Shown in pieces: positions 33,465-46,866 of a DNA stretch of 64,000 nucleotides. Position numbers and translations under genes: made by a program. Position 1 is the first letter of the stretch. The number at the start of each line of letters is the position of its first letter. Source of the DNA: Pinus tabuliformis (taxonomy: Eukaryota > Streptophyta > Pinopsida > Pinales > Pinaceae). The notes beneath the pieces were generated by a model. The model ran no database searches. It was not told the DNA's origin and saw only the letters and a list, made by a program, of their open reading frames with translations. The stretch spans positions 819,958,757 through 820,022,756 of the forward strand of contig CM062814.1 of assembly GCA_031772625.1 (NCBI GenBank), written 5' to 3'.

Positions 33465-34420
33465 CTATTCTAAAGAAAAGATAACCTGACCTCGTTCAAA
33501 AACCTTTTCAAGATAGTGAGCACCTAACATAACCATCATCAAAGGCTGAAGTGCCTCGACTACTTGAAAAGTACATGAATAGTCAAATGATAAATCATAG
33601 AGATCAATGGGTTCAAAAAGATCAATCGATGTAAAATAACTATCATTAGATATACTAGTGGGAAAATTATTATTTGAATAAAATTCGTTAGACCCAATGT
33701 TATGATCAGATTGGTGGCTTGACATACAAGATTCTTGATTCTTGATTAGTTCCCTTTGTGTCCAATTCGATACCAGACCAGTAATATAAAATATTAGGAA
33801 ATTAAAGACAATTGTTGGTCTTGTAAATTTGGGAAACCAATTAGAATAACATGCTGACAAAGGTTAGAAATATATGTCAAATTAAATCTAGTATCATATC
33901 AGCATGGGGGTTTTGATCCACTAAATGATTCAAGCATTGAATGTTAAAAGGACTGATTGGTCTAGAAAAGCAATTAGCTTCATAACAATCACAATAAATA
34001 TTAGGAGTTGATTGTTCACAAAAGCACTTAATAAATATAAATTCTTCGCCCAAAGATGACCTTTATCTTGATAATAAGAATGATATGCTTCATAGATCTG
34101 TGCATCCATGAAAGATATACATTCCAATCCTAGGTTCAACGTAAGAGGTTTACATGAAGATGAATTAACTAAAAAGAAATCCCCTGTCTGATAAGAAACC
34201 CAATCTTGAAAATTAGAAAAAAATGTCTCGGAAAACCCCAAATTATTTCAAAAACGAGTTTGCATTGAGTGAAACAACACAAAGAAGAGAATCATGCGAG
34301 AGAGTCTAGATTTGACCTAGTTCAGGGACCCCATTAGGATTACGAAAAACTGACATAACCATCAATGGGAGTTGAAGTGCCTCGACTCCCTAACAAGTCC
34401 TGAAAATTTGAGATGTTGAA
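33465..34420 (-). pseudogene. Element A distal open frames with a duplicated VEALQP-MVM box
   Basis: Minus-strand open pieces (33930-34241, 103 aa; 33465-33860, 131 aa) have no recognised domain. Each copy of the box, at about 34350-34389 (GVEALQLPLMVM) and 33523-33562 (VVEALQPLMMVM), lies in similar surroundings, suggesting an old internal duplication of about 830 bases. Element B carries the same box once (IEALQPELMVM, 52914-52946). Stops and frame changes make the present copy non-functional. It could be the tail of the gag polyprotein or a lineage-specific ORF. Confidence 0.45.
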
Positions 34421-35079
34421 TAATTATATTTTGATAGCTAAGTCAGATCGCTAATTTCATGTGGACGACTATTATCGGTTATTTCAACTAGATTAATATT
34501 ATCCAAATGGAAGTTATATACATCACTGGATTGATCATATTTTTCCACCTTAAGAAATAGATTACTCAAGTTATAAGGTTCTTCTGATTGCCTATCGAAG
34601 GATGTATAGATCAGAGTAGTTTCATGAGCAAACTAAAATAAAGAATTATTCTCATGCAAGAATGGAAATTACAAGAGATGGAATGAATTCTTAATGATTT
34701 CATTGTTTTCTTCTTCATCATGGATGAACTCACTGCCTTGTGTCAATTCAAAATTCAACCCATTGGATTGTAGATTCGAAAAGCATGGCACATTGTCATC
34801 ACAAGTTAATTCATTACAAGCAGTAGGACATAAGGGTAGTAATTTGAAAAATAAGATCTTGAAAAATCAAAATATTGGTTGCTATACTTGGGAATTCATC
34901 AATGGGATCATGTCATTAAAATGATTTTTATCCAGGTCTTTCTCCTAGTTAAGAGTTTTGATTTCATTTGACTGATTGTCGAGATCACAAGATTCTAGGT
35001 CAGCCAAGAATGAAGGAACGACATCTTGACATAGAGGACTTTGAATTGGGGAAGAGAGATCTAAAGTATCTTGATCCTT

Positions 35080-35643
35080 CTACTCCTCTGCTTGTGAAAT
35101 ATGACCACCTTGTACTTGATCAGAAATTGGACCAACAAATTGAGAATTGAGAGTATCTAAAGGACTTGTTGGCAGATCAAATTGACCAAGTGAATCAAGG
35201 TACAAATGTTTATGAGATGCAGATAATAGTGGATGACAAGTATCTCTTGAAGAAACAACACTTTTAATGGTATCAGATTCAAGATTGCAATGATATTTAG
35301 GAATAAATGGATCAATATCCACCTTAGGCTCTATGGATTTATTAGAACATTGAAAGTTTTCTTGGATAAGATATTGACCATGGGGAGGAAATGAAGGTGG
35401 AAGAGGATGATCAACAATTTGATTTTGCAGATTTCCCAACTTCAACAATAACACCATAGACTACCTTGTTAGGCAATGAAAAGGGAGGGAAGGGAAAAAA
35501 TGGACAGTAGGTTCCTCCTCTAAGATTAGAGGTGTCTCATGGTTAATAGAAGTTAGGAGAGCACAATTAACCAAGGATTCAGATTCACAATGTTTCAAAG
35601 AGATTTGAACCAAACCTGAAACTTTTCCTTGAAGAAAACCCAA
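35080..35643 (-). pseudogene. Element A gag-downstream hypervariable ORF
   Basis: Two adjoining minus-strand frames (35461-35643 and 35080-35457) encode Ser, Pro, Asp and His-rich low-similarity sequence such as HPLPPSFPPHGQYLIQ and SLGQFDLPTSPLDTLNS. It follows the gag frame directly, overlapping at 35595-35643 in another frame, so a frameshift probably separates them. The matching position in element B holds a Ser/Pro-rich ORF of similar flavour (52116-53180). Function unknown. Confidence 0.45.
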
Positions 35644-36074
35644 TCCACATCTTCTTCAGGAAAATCATAGCATAGGTGAAGAAATCTATTGGAAAAACCC
35701 TCTATTAATTCATTAGGATTCATTATAAGTTGATTAATCCTTTTATAAACATCTTGGTAATCATACCTATTAAAGGCTTGATGAAGCTCCTTGAAAAGTT
35801 GTTCAAATGAATGAATGGAAGCAGCTAGTAAGGTATGACACCACAACTTAACTTGTCCTTGAAGTGTCAGGGTGAATAATTTACAAGCAACATCTTCACA
35901 ATTCACTTCATTAAAATCACAAAGCTTAAGAAATTGAGATGTATGCTGAACTATATATATTCCACCCTCACCATCAAACTTTAGTTGAGACAAGTTGCAA
36001 ATAAGTTCCGCAATGAGGGAAAGATTTGTTCTATTAGAAAAACATCCTGAGATTATGATTTGGGAAGAACCCAT
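35595..36074 (-). CDS. Element A gag-like protein (159 aa, possibly truncated)
   Basis: The frame starts about 50 bases after the PBS and encodes a retrotransposon gag domain. IVQHTSQFLKLCDFNEV is followed by VACKLFTLTLQGQVKLWCHT, the usual L-x-G-x-A-x-x-W region. Then come SFEQLFKELHQAFNRYDYQ and INQLIMNPNELIEGFSNRFL. No zinc knuckle is seen. It ends at 35595, and the reading probably continues in a neighbouring frame. As the only recognisable protein of element A it would build or enter particles supplied by an autonomous partner. Element B gag (51640-51990) is related in layout. Confidence 0.8.
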   Translation of the reverse strand: MGSSQIIISGCFSNRTNLSLIAELICNLSQLKFDGEGGIYIVQHTSQFLKLCDFNEVNCEDVACKLFTLTLQGQVKLWCHTLLAASIHSFEQLFKELHQAFNRYDYQDVYKRINQLIMNPNELIEGFSNRFLHLCYDFPEEDVDWVFFKEKFQVWFKSL

Positions 36075-36121
36075 TTAAGATAATAGATTCAAAACAGACT
36101 TCATGCACTCTGCTTGTCATC

Positions 36122-36140
36122 TGGCCCTCCTTCTAGCACC
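36122..36140 (-). promoter_or_regulatory. Element A primer binding site
   Basis: On the minus strand TGGTGCTAGAAGGAGGGCC lies three bases after the LTR end. It equals the element B PBS (TGGCGCTAGAAGGAGGGCC) except for one C-to-T change. The shared 19-mer ties A and B to one lineage. Confidence 0.85.
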
Positions 36141-36143
36141 ACT

Positions 36144-39100
36144 TGTTTATGGTGCTAAAAATCTGCCAATAAAGTGGGTCTCCTTAATATGAAGTCCCAA
36201 CTAGACCTCACATCATTTGGAGTAGGAGCCCCAACTAGAAAATAAGGCCAATTGCCATAATTCATAGGGATTTTCCTTAGATCAATTTATCAACATAAGA
36301 GATTATGCACACAATCTTTGAAACAAGCAAGTAAGTTGACACTTTGAGACATGAAATTGCAATGTATATAAGGTGTTTTCACAGAAAGGAAAAATAGAGT
36401 GAGCCTCTAGAATAAAAGTAATAGTACTATCGTAAAAGAGACACACAAGTGCATGGAAAGAACCGTTAGTTAACCTACAAATTAGTTCACAATATAACAA
36501 CGATCATAAAAGCAAGTAACAATGCATATTCAACAAGATACATACTAATGTAAATGAAATAGTTCATTTTCATTAGTATGTGTAAACATAAACATACACT
36601 GCAAACAATGAAAGAATAGTCTTACAATCATTCCTGACATATACATGAAAGTGTGATGGCTCTAATAGTTTCATATATTAAGTGAAAATCCTAAGATACA
36701 TGATTACAACGATGCGACTCTCGCCCCAATAGTGGAACATTGAGTCACAACTTGCTTCTGCTAGGAAAGATTGTCTCTCCTATGCCAAGCTAGAGAAGCC
36801 AAGGTGAAAAGTCCAAAGTCCCATATCTTGATCTATGAGGGTGTATTTATAACAAATGAGGTGACTCTTTACCTCCCATAGGACTCTTAACATCCTTCAT
36901 GAGTCTTGAGCTTCTACTATGACTTTTTGAATTCCTATGTGACCTTTGAGCTCTTACTTGACTCTAGAAATTTCTAATGACTTTTCACATTCCATGTGGG
37001 ACCCTTGGGCTTCCACAAATTTTAAATTTTCTCATTTTGGAAATTACATAATTGCATTCCACATGTGATGTGGCAAAATACATTGACACGTATGACTTTT
37101 GTGGTGACACTTTGAGAGCCATGACTTGGCGACTGTAACATAAGACTTTGTTTCATCAATGCCAAGCTCTTCTTGTTGTTATGAATTTGAATTCTTCATG
37201 ATGGATCTTTTCTTGTACTTCATATTCACCCTCCAAAGAGTCTAAATAAGTGTTAGAACCGTCCAAGTCAACATGAGTTTCCATTTCTTTGTCTTGGTCC
37301 AAGATTCCTTCATGTCCTTCATGATGTTTCTTCCTTTTTCTCCTTCTTCACAAGTTCTCTCTTATCGCCTCTCCTTGATGACTTCCTTGAACATCGCCTT
37401 GCCATATTGAAATGATGACACCTTTAGATGAATTTTACTCATGAAAATATAACATCAATCTGGAAATCATCTATTCTACCTTTGCCTACTCATGGGAAGT
37501 GTTGGTTGTGATGGGAAAATGGGCAAGGGTTTTGAAAAAGAGAGACTAGGAATTGCACAATTGAACTTAGTAGTGACCAAGGGGTGACCATATTTTCCAC
37601 TAGAACTATGCAATGAAAAATAGGGGGAGGCTCCTTTTGGATTCTGCATAGTGGGCAAGTCCAGGAGATAAGAATGATGAGCTTGTTGACTGAGGATGCG
37701 CAATGTGCAGTGATCAAGAGAGAGGAGGTAGGGATTGTGCAGTTGAGATTCAAAAATATTGAGGGATGACCCCACTCTCCACTAGAACTGCTCAATGTGC
37801 AGTAGGAGGTAATATAGGACAAGGTACTACGCAGTGAGGGGTTTTAGTTAGCAGGAGAGATAGGACTAGCCACTGTATCTGTGTAGTGCGTAGTGATTGA
37901 GGACTAGGCTCTAAGGATTGAACAGTTGAGGTTTGCAGTGACCAAGAGGTGGACCTATTTTCCACTAGAACTATGTAATGCATAGAAAGAGGCTCACTTG
38001 GTGAAAGGATTGCGCAATTGGTTGAGGTAAACAACAAAAAATTAGGTCACTTTGCCTTGAGGATGCTTACTTCATCATAAAGAGGAGAGATCCTTTGTAC
38101 TACACATTCTGCCTTTGGAAGGATCTCCAAATGACTCATTTCCCACTGGAAATATGCCATGTGTAATGGAGACAAGCATGAGTCAATCTTGCGCACATTT
38201 TTTAAGGGTAAGCAAAAAGACACTGAAGAACTGTAGCTCAAGATTATGCAATGTGTTTGTGAAAGAGGTTGTCCTTAGGATAGCACAGTGCATAGTTGTA
38301 AGAGGTAAGGGATGCATCTTTTTTGGCTAAGAATGCACAATGCGCTCATCTAGTAACTAGGAGTTTAGGTATGCAAAGTGTGAAGACAAGGGAAAGCCCA
38401 AAAATGGCTAAGTGTTGGATCAATGGAACAAGAGAGAACACATGATAAAAACAAGTTTCAAAACATATTCACACACATGTATGCCATAAAAAACTAGCCA
38501 AGACAATGCACATTACTCAAGATCCACATGGATACCTTGAAATGAAAACAAAGCGGCACTTATTTCTAAGTGCAACAGTTGAAACATAAATTTGCAACAC
38601 TTCAAAATACAAGTTACAACACAAGTTTTGACTACAACCAGAAAGTGTGCTAAGCTATGGGAAAGTGTCTAGTGCATATTCTTATGATAGATGGGATCAT
38701 TTAATGCAAAAGAGTTCACTATATTTTCCTCAATTGGTTCTCCAAAGTGTAACACATGCGAGAGTGAAAACAATAAAAAACGACACTCATGACAATGACA
38801 ATAGGTGAAAATGACACTTGCAAAAGCTAAAAAAAGTGAAAGCGACACATGTGAAAGTTAAAGAAAGAAAAAATGACACCTATGAAAGTGAGAAAGAAAA
38901 AATGACAGTTGCGACAATGAAAGAAACACTTACGAGAAAAAAAGCACGCAAAAATGACAATTGAGAAACTCACCGAGATGATGGTACATTTGCAACTAAG
39001 AGTGAGGACAACTGTCAACTGGAATGGTCCATTGACTGTCCACATGGGTTGCGCAGCCACTGTTCCTATCAATTGCGAAAGAAATTTCATCAGGGACTGC

Positions 39101-39452
39101 ACAATCACTCAGATTTGTGCAATGTATGCCACTAAAGACTATGCAATCACTATTACCAAGGTTGTGCAAGCACTATCTTCCAAGACTGCACAATGCTTGT
39201 CTTCAAAGGATAGACATGGACTGTTAGGCTTGCTAGAAAAGTGTGCACTTATGGATGCATAAAAAGCTAAGCATGTGTAAGAAAGTGACTTCAACAGTTA
39301 GGATCTTAGAAAAAAGTTAAGGATGTGGAAAGGCATCACCTGATCATGAAATGAACCTCCGCAAGTTGAGATGACAGATCATAGGATCACAAGGAGGCTC
39401 CAAAATTCAAGTGCAGGAAAAATTTTGGAGGGTGCTTATCGCATCGACAACA
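36144..39452 (-). repeat. Element A 5' LTR (3.3 kb)
   Basis: On the minus strand it opens TGTTGTCGATGCGATAAGC at 39452 and closes TTAGCACCATAAACA at 36144. It is the uninterrupted counterpart of the split left LTR. It carries clustered TTGYGCAAT-like palindromes at about 37550-38340 and 39045-39215, and an array of short GTGAAAGCGACAC-like words at 38759-38975. TSD CTTAC follows at 39453-39457. Confidence 0.9.
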
Positions 39453-39457
39453 CTTAC

Positions 39458-39481
39458 TTACATTACTACTACACATCTCTG

Positions 39482-39527
<46 letters not shown>

Positions 39528-40068
39528 TCGACATTTAAAAAATGTTTACATGCTTACTTACATTACATCACATTACTTACATTATGCCTAGACATCTCCC
39601 TTATACATTTATATTTTTCTTGACAGTTAAAAAATGTTGGCATACTTATGTTACATTATTTACTTACATTATCTATCTATCTATCTATCTATCTATATAT
39701 ATATATATATATCTATAAATTTTTCTCGACGTTTAAAAAATGTTTATATGCTTACTTACATTACATCACATTACTTACATTATGCCTAGACATCTCCCTT
39801 ATATATTTATATTTTTCTTGACATTTAAAAAATGTTGACATACTTATGTTACGTTATTTAATTACATTATATCTATATATATATATATATATATATATTG
39901 ACAAACTTACATTACATTACTTATTCACATTACGTACATCTCCCCTATATTGGGTTGTAGAGCACCTCTCGTCGCAACTAGTGAGCATGGGGCTAACACA
40001 ATTCCAAATCCTTTTCTGGCATTATTGTGGCTTTCCATGGTGTGAAGGTCTCATATTTAGTTTGATCT
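39458..40068. repeat. AT-rich spacer with (TA)n, (TATC)n and a duplicated ~200-bp unit
   Basis: Between elements A and C lies the older host DNA. A (TA)n run covers about 39483-39526. A unit of about 200 bases (CTCGACATTTAAAAAATGTT, then TACATTATGCCTAGACATCT, then TGACATACTTATGTTAC) occurs at about 39526-39675 and again at 39722-39870. (CTAT)n/(TA)n separates the copies and another (TA)n follows. No gene is seen. Confidence 0.75.
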
Positions 40069-40143
40069 TGTTATGCAACCAACTCACAAAATATAAGAAA
40101 AGATAAATCAACGATTTAGAAATTAGCCTCTTCGAGGGGGCAA
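40069..40143 (-). repeat. Element C 3' LTR, distal 75 bases
   Basis: On the minus strand TTGCCCCCTCGAAGAGGCT to GTTGGTTGCATAACA matches the right end of the D LTR (TTGCCCCCTCGAAGAGGCTG to GCTGGTTTCATAACA). The remaining 230 bases of the LTR are at 47221-47450. Confidence 0.88.
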
Positions 40144-40572
40144 TTTTTTTTTTCCAACGGAAAAATCAAACTTTTATTAAGAAAATAAAAAGTTACGCAA
40201 GTAGATGCATTTAAGAATTCCTGAAAAACTGTGAATCCACAATGACGCAAAAAGAGAAAGCACTCTGAGAAAAAAATGAAGAAACCAACACTTGCTCAGA
40301 GCAAATAAACACAGTGTCTAAAATCCATAAATTAGGCCTCTCCATGAACAAAGAAAATGACCTGTCCAATACAAAAAATAACCAATTTATAGAAAGAAGT
40401 CATAAATAACCATATTCATAAGCCATATGAACAAAAAACAAAAAAATTTATGATGATCATGAGAAGCCACGAAAGTAAAAGGTTGTAGTAGCATAAACAA
40501 AATAGTATATTATCCATGGTATGGTGGTTGATCCGACAAATGAATCTGCCCCACCACTCATTCAATTATATG

Positions 40573-43500
40573 TCAGTTACCTAGAACCTGTTGCAAACCC
40601 TTTTTAGAAAGGAGAGCCGCTTCGGTATTCTGCTCCCTGTAGATGTGACAAACATTAATATCAACAAAACGAGATTTTAAGCAAGAAATTTCTTCTAATA
40701 TATGAACCAAAATAAGATTTTGGCATCGATGCGCATTTTTTGTGCAGTTTATAACATTCAAAGAGTCACCAGATATCTGAACTGAATCTATCCTCAACTG
40801 TCTCAACCAACACAGAAGAAGTTTCAGAGTTTGAAGTTTTGCATAATTGTTTGATCCTATCCCAATACACAATGAAGCTTTTAGGAATATGTTTTCATTA
40901 ACATGAATTATCAGGCCTGTCCCACATCTCTCCTGAGCATCTAAGGCTCCATCGAAGTAGGCCCATGGAATGTGGGGTCTTATCTGCTCTTCTCTAATGA
41001 TCTTGGGAGTCATAGTGGGGGAGATTGAAGGAATAATTGCATATATGGCTGCACATTCAACTGCAATAGGGTACAGAGCTATGACAGAGTTTTGGAAGAC
41101 TCCTTTATTCCTAGCCAACAAGATGCCCCAAGAGATGATCGGGGGAATGTTCCTTAAATTTTCATCATTGGTAGAGGACCACCAATTTTTCCAGGCTTCC
41201 ACTAAATTTGTGCCATTCCAATTTAGTCTAATACCCAAATGGTTCAAAAAATCCTCCCAGGTTTTAATGGTGAAAGGGCAACTTAAGAACACGTGATATG
41301 TAGATTATTCAGAGTTTTTGCACAAAGTACACCAGTCCGGCCTTTGTTTGTTCCTTTTTTGCAAGTTATCCCACATAGGCACTTTGTTCTTTAGGATGCA
41401 CCAGAAGAAAAATCTAGATTTTGCTGAAATTTTAATTTCAATAGTGGCTTACGCCACCATGAAACTTCCCCTCTTGCCCATCTGACCATTTGGAGATTGT
41501 AACCAAATTTTGGAAAATAATGGCCACAGGGAGCATGGACCCACCAAAGTTTATCGCCCCTCTCCCTAATCCTAACATTTGATCTCTGTAAATGTCTGAT
41601 AAAAACTTGCCAAAATTCTCCCCAATGAGGCTCAAGTTTAAGGTCCTCAATATATTTCCAACCTTGATTCCATATCGATGTAAGATCCTCATTTACAATT
41701 TGGTTGAGGAAGTAAATACCCTGTGCACTGAGATGCTCCAAAAGATCCCTTGGAAGAAAGAAAACCTCGTTGCATCCCACCCATGGATCCACACCCACTC
41801 TGAGCCTTCTTCCATCCTCAACTTGCCATGAAAGGCCTTCTGCAATAAGATCAAAAGAGTCTAAAGTAGCCTTCCAAATGATAGAGGAATTTTTGAATTT
41901 TTTATTAGGAGTTCACAGCTAGTCATCCATAGAAATGGGATCTATATATTTCCTTTTTATCACTCATGTCCAAAGATTATCCATGGTGGTATAAGCTCCA
42001 CCCTAATTTTTTCACCAAAGAGTTTGCGAAAGATGGGAGATCCTTTATTCCCCACCCTCCCCAATCCTTTGGGTGAGCAATTTTCTCCCATGAAACCAAT
42101 GGAAGAACATCATCCACCTTCGATCTAGCCCACAAGAAGTGCCCACATAATTTTATGATATGGGCCAGAATACCTTTCGGAACCTAGGTAAAAGCAATCT
42201 AGTAAACTGGGATTGAAATTAAGATTGATTTGATAAGAACTAGCCTCCCAACTCTCAACAGTCACTTAAATCTCCATTGTTTGATTCACTTTTCGATTTT
42301 TCTACTAGTCATTTCCAATCAATTTTCTTGTAGGAATCTGGCTTGAGATAAAAGCCCATGTATTTAAAACTCTCTGTCATTGGTTTTACTTCAAAGGGGG
42401 GAAATAATAGGATTCTATTTACCTCCACACCAGAAAGATCATTATGAACAATAGTATATTTTTTATCAATGGTTCTCATCCCTATAGATTTTAGAAATAA
42501 ATCCAGTACTAATTTCATCTAATGTACATCACCCCTTGATCCATCCCAGAACAAAATAATATCATCAACAAAAAGGAGGTGAGTAATAAAAAAATGTATT
42601 GCTACTTCAATTCCTTTGAACTCTCCCCTTCCGTTGGCTACAAGAATCAGTTAGCTTAGCCCCTGTATTACAAGGAGGAAAAGTAAGGGAGACAGAGGAC
42701 ATCCCTGTCTTAGTCCTCGTTAACTACTAAAAAAGTGGGAGGCAACTTCGTTGAAGAGAACAACAAAGCTTGCATTTTTTATACATCCCATAACCCAATT
42801 TATGAATCTAATGCCAAGCCCTAATTGAGTCAACAATAGATGCAGATACATCCAGCTAATCCTATCATAGGCCTTTGATAGATCAATTTTGACGATCATT
42901 CCCTTTTTTCTTAGCCTTTTTATGTCATGCAGAGATTCCTGTGTCATCCCAATGGCCTCATGGATCTGCCTGTCATCAAGGAAGCCAAACCGTTCCTTAG
43001 AAATATTTCTAGAGAGGATTGGTTTGAGGTGATTTTCTATGATTTTGGAGATGAATTTATAAGTGTAGTTACAAAATGAGATAGGTTTGAAGTCATCAAA
43101 ACTTTAAGGATCATCAATTTTTGGAATTAAATCCAAAAAATTAGAATTGAGGGGCTCGTGAAAAAATCCTCTGAGACGATATTCCTCCACCACCCTAGTC
43201 AGGTCATTGCCTAAAAGGTAAAAAAAGTGTTGAAAAAATTTCGCCGACCATCCATCGAGCCCAAGACTCTTATCTTTCTGCATAGATTTTATTACCCCTT
43301 CTGCTTCCCCTTTTTTGATGGGAGCCATAAGTAGATCATTTTCTTCCTCCTCTGCATATCTAGGGAAAAATTGGGCCACTCGGATCACTTCATCTATTGA
43401 GGCTTCTATCGGGGCGTTGAACAAGGATTTGAAATGTGATATTCTTAGGGATGCTAGATGATCAAAGGATTTTTCGACACCACAATATTCCTGTTTAATT

Positions 43501-44643
43501 TCCCATATAACATTTACATTATTCCTACCCTTAGCATATTTTTGGAAGAATTTTGAGTTTTTGTCCCCAACCTCAAGCCAGGTTGTCATACTCTTGAGCC
43601 TCCACTGTTCTTCAATGTCTTTTAGGATCCTTCCTCTTTCCACATCCATTTTTTTTTTATCCTTTCCTTTCTCTCCTTTGTCTCATAATTGTCCCCCCTC
43701 CAGGCTTTCCAAATCTTCCAATTCTACCTCTACATTTTTTAAGACAACTTCATCCACGAGATTTTTTTCCTTTGCCCATAAAATCATTACATGTTTCAAT
43801 CTTTTAAAGTTTTCCATAAAGGACTGTGCAAGGGAGGATCCTTGGTTTCTGACACGAGGCCTCCATCACTAACCTATTAAAAGTCAGATCTTTGAGCCAA
43901 GAGAAGTTAAATTTAAAAGGGGAGCCAGGCTTCCTACTGGCCCCTTTTAGCTCTAATAAAATAGGGAAATGATCAAAGTCCCCACCAGTACCAATCTACT
44001 ACCTAAAGAAAGGAATTTGGGGAGCAATATCCTCCTTTAGTAGGAACCGGTCCAATCTCTTAGCCACCCTAGCCTCTCTAACTCGCCTATTCCTTTAGAT
44101 GGGCTTGACTTTTATCAAATCAATGCCAATGAACCTTACCATCCATATTTTGTTTAAGAAAAAATCAGCTAATGGGTCAGCCTGGGCCAACGGTCCCCAA
44201 GACTCTAACAAACCTAAAGAGAAATTGAAATCCCCACCCACAACAACCTTTGAATTATACAATAGTGATTTTGAGAACAAATTGTTCCAAAAAAGGGCCC
44301 TTTCCTGACATGACCCATAAATATTGATGAGGGTGAGATTTGAACAAAGATCTAAGGAGTATACTTCAGCCCCTAAAACCAAATATGAGCCCCAAGAATT
44401 TGGAAGTTTAATAATTTTGTCCCTTAGGCCCATCACTAACCCCCTAGATCTTCCCGTTGCATCAATAGACACAAAGGACCAACCTGACAACATATTAATC
44501 AAAGATTTTATCATGGTTTCTCCAACACCAAGGGTTTCTTAAAGCATGATTACATCACAACATACAGACTTAAATAAGTTTTTTAATGCCAACTTATTCC
44601 AAGTGGTGGCAATACGTCTACAATTGAAAGATATAATGATCAT
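40573..44643 (-). pseudogene. LINE-2 ORF2: endonuclease, RT and RNase H (decayed)
   Basis: From ATG at 44643-44641 (MIIISFNCRR, the endonuclease start) the minus strand gives VVGGDFNFSLG (44095-44514), then KRLDRFLLKED. The RT has LEVGDKNSKFFQKYAKGRNN (43104-43649), MQKDKSLGLDGWSAKFF, KIDLSKAYDRISWMYLHLLL (42720-42947), FVDD near 42556-42570 and SFKYMGFYLKP. The 40573-41292 frame holds WAYFDGALDAQERCGTG, the RNase H start. There the usual AELxAL glutamate is Lys (AKLQTL) and the final Asp is Ala (NTEAALLS), so RNase H is inactive. The many stops and shifts confirm a pseudogene. Confidence 0.88.
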
Positions 44644-44757
44644 TTGGTAACCACCACAGGGGCTTGCGTTGCTCTAAGCGCATCTTTTAGGGAGAGTTGT
44701 TTTCCATCAACTATATCTAGTTTAGCTTTTATTTGAGCTTTTGAGATATTTGATTTC

Positions 44758-46866
44758 CTACCTCGGGTTTTGGGGGGGAAAGGACTCGTGGATGATCCCA
44801 AGACCACCCACAAGTTTAGATGGGAAATATTTTTTGTCCCAAGGACGAAGGTTGTAGTGGGGTTTCTCAAAGGGTTTCACAAAGGGTAAAGGGCACTCAA
44901 GGCTCAAAGAGGGGAAACTGGCAATATTTAGTCTTGGGATAGAAGTAATTATACTATCTAAAGCAAGAGAGACATTACTACAAAGGGGATTTTCTTCTAA
45001 TTTTGGCCTGGAGGGACCAGGCCTGTGTAAAACATCCAATAACGATTTCATCAAAACAGATTGAGAGGATAGAGGATGAGAACATGTACCCATGGAAGGA
45101 GGTGTTGGTCCAATCAACTCCACCTCATCCTGCACTTCCCGCATATGATCGATCTCAAGGTTGTTCTAAATCCGAGGCCTCCCTATTTAATAATATTATA
45201 CGTCCATCAGCACCAGAATCTATGCCTGCTAATCCCCTCCCTCCTCTAAATGCGCGATCCCCTCCTCATCATATGGTGCCTAACCCACTTGATCAAGCTC
45301 ACCCCTTTGTCTTCTCCACCTTCTAAACCCCAGAGGACAATCTCTTGCTAAATGTCCATGTTTGTGACATTGGTGACATCTAAATGGTAACTGTTCATAA
45401 TCTATTAATTGGGAAAAAGAACATCCATGAGCCTGTATTTGCATGTTATCAGCCAAGCTTTCCATCAGATCCAACCTGACCAGTACATGAGCTATCTTCC
45501 TTTCCTTTGTCGCAAGGAAAGACATGTCCGCTTCGAAAAAAGTACCCAATTTTTTTCCATTGGATTTGAATAAATCTGTTGACCAAATCTGAGGTGCTAA
45601 TGTTAAAAGACGAACCCACACAAGGATTTCTTCAAGACTCTCTCTTTGGGCATCAAAAAGAGGGGTCCAATTTTTGAAAAAAATTGGAGCTTTCCCAAAA
45701 TCCCAATTACACTCTAGTACCCAGTCCACTTCTTCTCCATTTGAAAATCTAACCATAAACCATCCTCATGCCAAATTAATTATTTCAACCCTTGAATCTG
45801 GTCCCTCGCTCCAAGCCTTTTCTAACCATTCCGGGATATATTTTGTTGAGTAATGCCTGCCCTTTTCTCTCCCAACTAGAATTAACTCTGAGGCTTCCAT
45901 GGCCTCATCCATATGAATGTCTACCCCAAGAATCAGATTGGGTCTTTCCGATTTTTTCCAAATCACTTTCCCCTTCTTCCTCTTCGAGTCAGAGGACTGA
46001 CCATTCTCAGAGGGTAGATGATTCGGATGCCCTTCACTTTCATGGTTCTCAACCTCAAGGTTTGGACCTAGCAACTCCTCTGGCACTCAATTCCTTTGGA
46101 TGGAAACCCTGAGATCTATTGGTTGCCCTTCTTCTTCAAAAATGAGGTTCTAAATCCTCACCCCTGACCCTAGGGGGGCAGATCCCAGAGACCCCACATA
46201 ATCAAAACCCTGTGATAAGGAGGAAAAAACCCTTGCCCCTTCCTTTCCCAGGTCATCCTGATTCTGGTCTGCAACTTCCTTTAAAGCTGGAAATGATTTG
46301 AACAAAAGCCCCCTAGGAACCTCTTCCTTCTTTGTTGATGGAAGAGACTCAGAGAACTCGAGAGCCCTTAGGGTTATAGGGATTTTGCGAGCCTGAGTTC
46401 TATTCAATCTCTGGCCTGAAATTAGGTATTTTGCCCCCGGTTCCTTGAAGAGAAAGGTTTTAAGGCCCTCATTTATACCAATACCACTTCTCTTTATGAT
46501 GTTTTCTAAGCCACCCGTTAAGAATACATAAATAGGAACAACAAGAGGTGTTTTTGGACTTACTAGTAGTTCCACCGACGAACCTACTACTTGACCCATC
46601 AAGATCGTTGCATTCACCTATTTGTCCAGTGACCTGGTGTCAAATAACTAACACATCTCCTTTGAGGACAATGGTTTTGCCTCTTCCAGTGACCCTAAAC
46701 TACCTCTAGAGTTCCATTCTAGCCCCAAAACTCCTCTTTTTCCAGGTGGAGACCAAGGTGGAAATTTTACCTTCTCTAAATTCTGATGAGTGGGCTCCAA
46801 GCCTCAAACTAACAGAATATCTTTTGGTTCCGGCTCTAAATCAACATAGTCTTTTAGGTTAACCAT
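44758..46866 (-). pseudogene. LINE-2 ORF1: gag-like protein with CCHC knuckle (decayed)
   Basis: A single minus-strand frame from ATG 46866-46864 (MVNLKDYVDLEPE) is recognisable to about 45280, with stops near 46800, 46650, 46620, 46150, 46090 and 45760. The 45280-45756 stretch holds the DUF4283-like part (NGEEVDWVLECNWDFGKAPI, EEILVWVRLL, LFKSNGKKLGTFFEAD), ending in a zinc knuckle CHQCHKHGHLARDC. A Pro-rich tail follows at 44758-45144 in the same frame after more stops. It resembles LINE-1 ORF1 in order but not closely in sequence. Role: RNA binding in the LINE particle. Confidence 0.85.

Larger units (their letters stand above)
4961..39452 (-). mobile_element. Element A: gag-only LTR retrotransposon with 3.3-kb LTRs, heavily nested
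   Basis: A is a minus-strand LTR element bounded by TSD CTTAC. Its parts are a 3' LTR (4961-6300 plus 22576-24486, split by copia F), an internal region (24487-24501 plus 32048-36143, split by a LINE), a PBS (36122-36140) and a 5' LTR (36144-39452). Without insertions it would be about 10.7 kb with only about 4.1 kb of internal DNA. It encodes a gag-like protein but no recognisable protease, reverse transcriptase or integrase. That matches the gag-bearing non-autonomous class called TR-GAG, or a LARD. Element B in this window is a relative. The two LTRs differ at many sites, so the insertion is old. Confidence 0.85.
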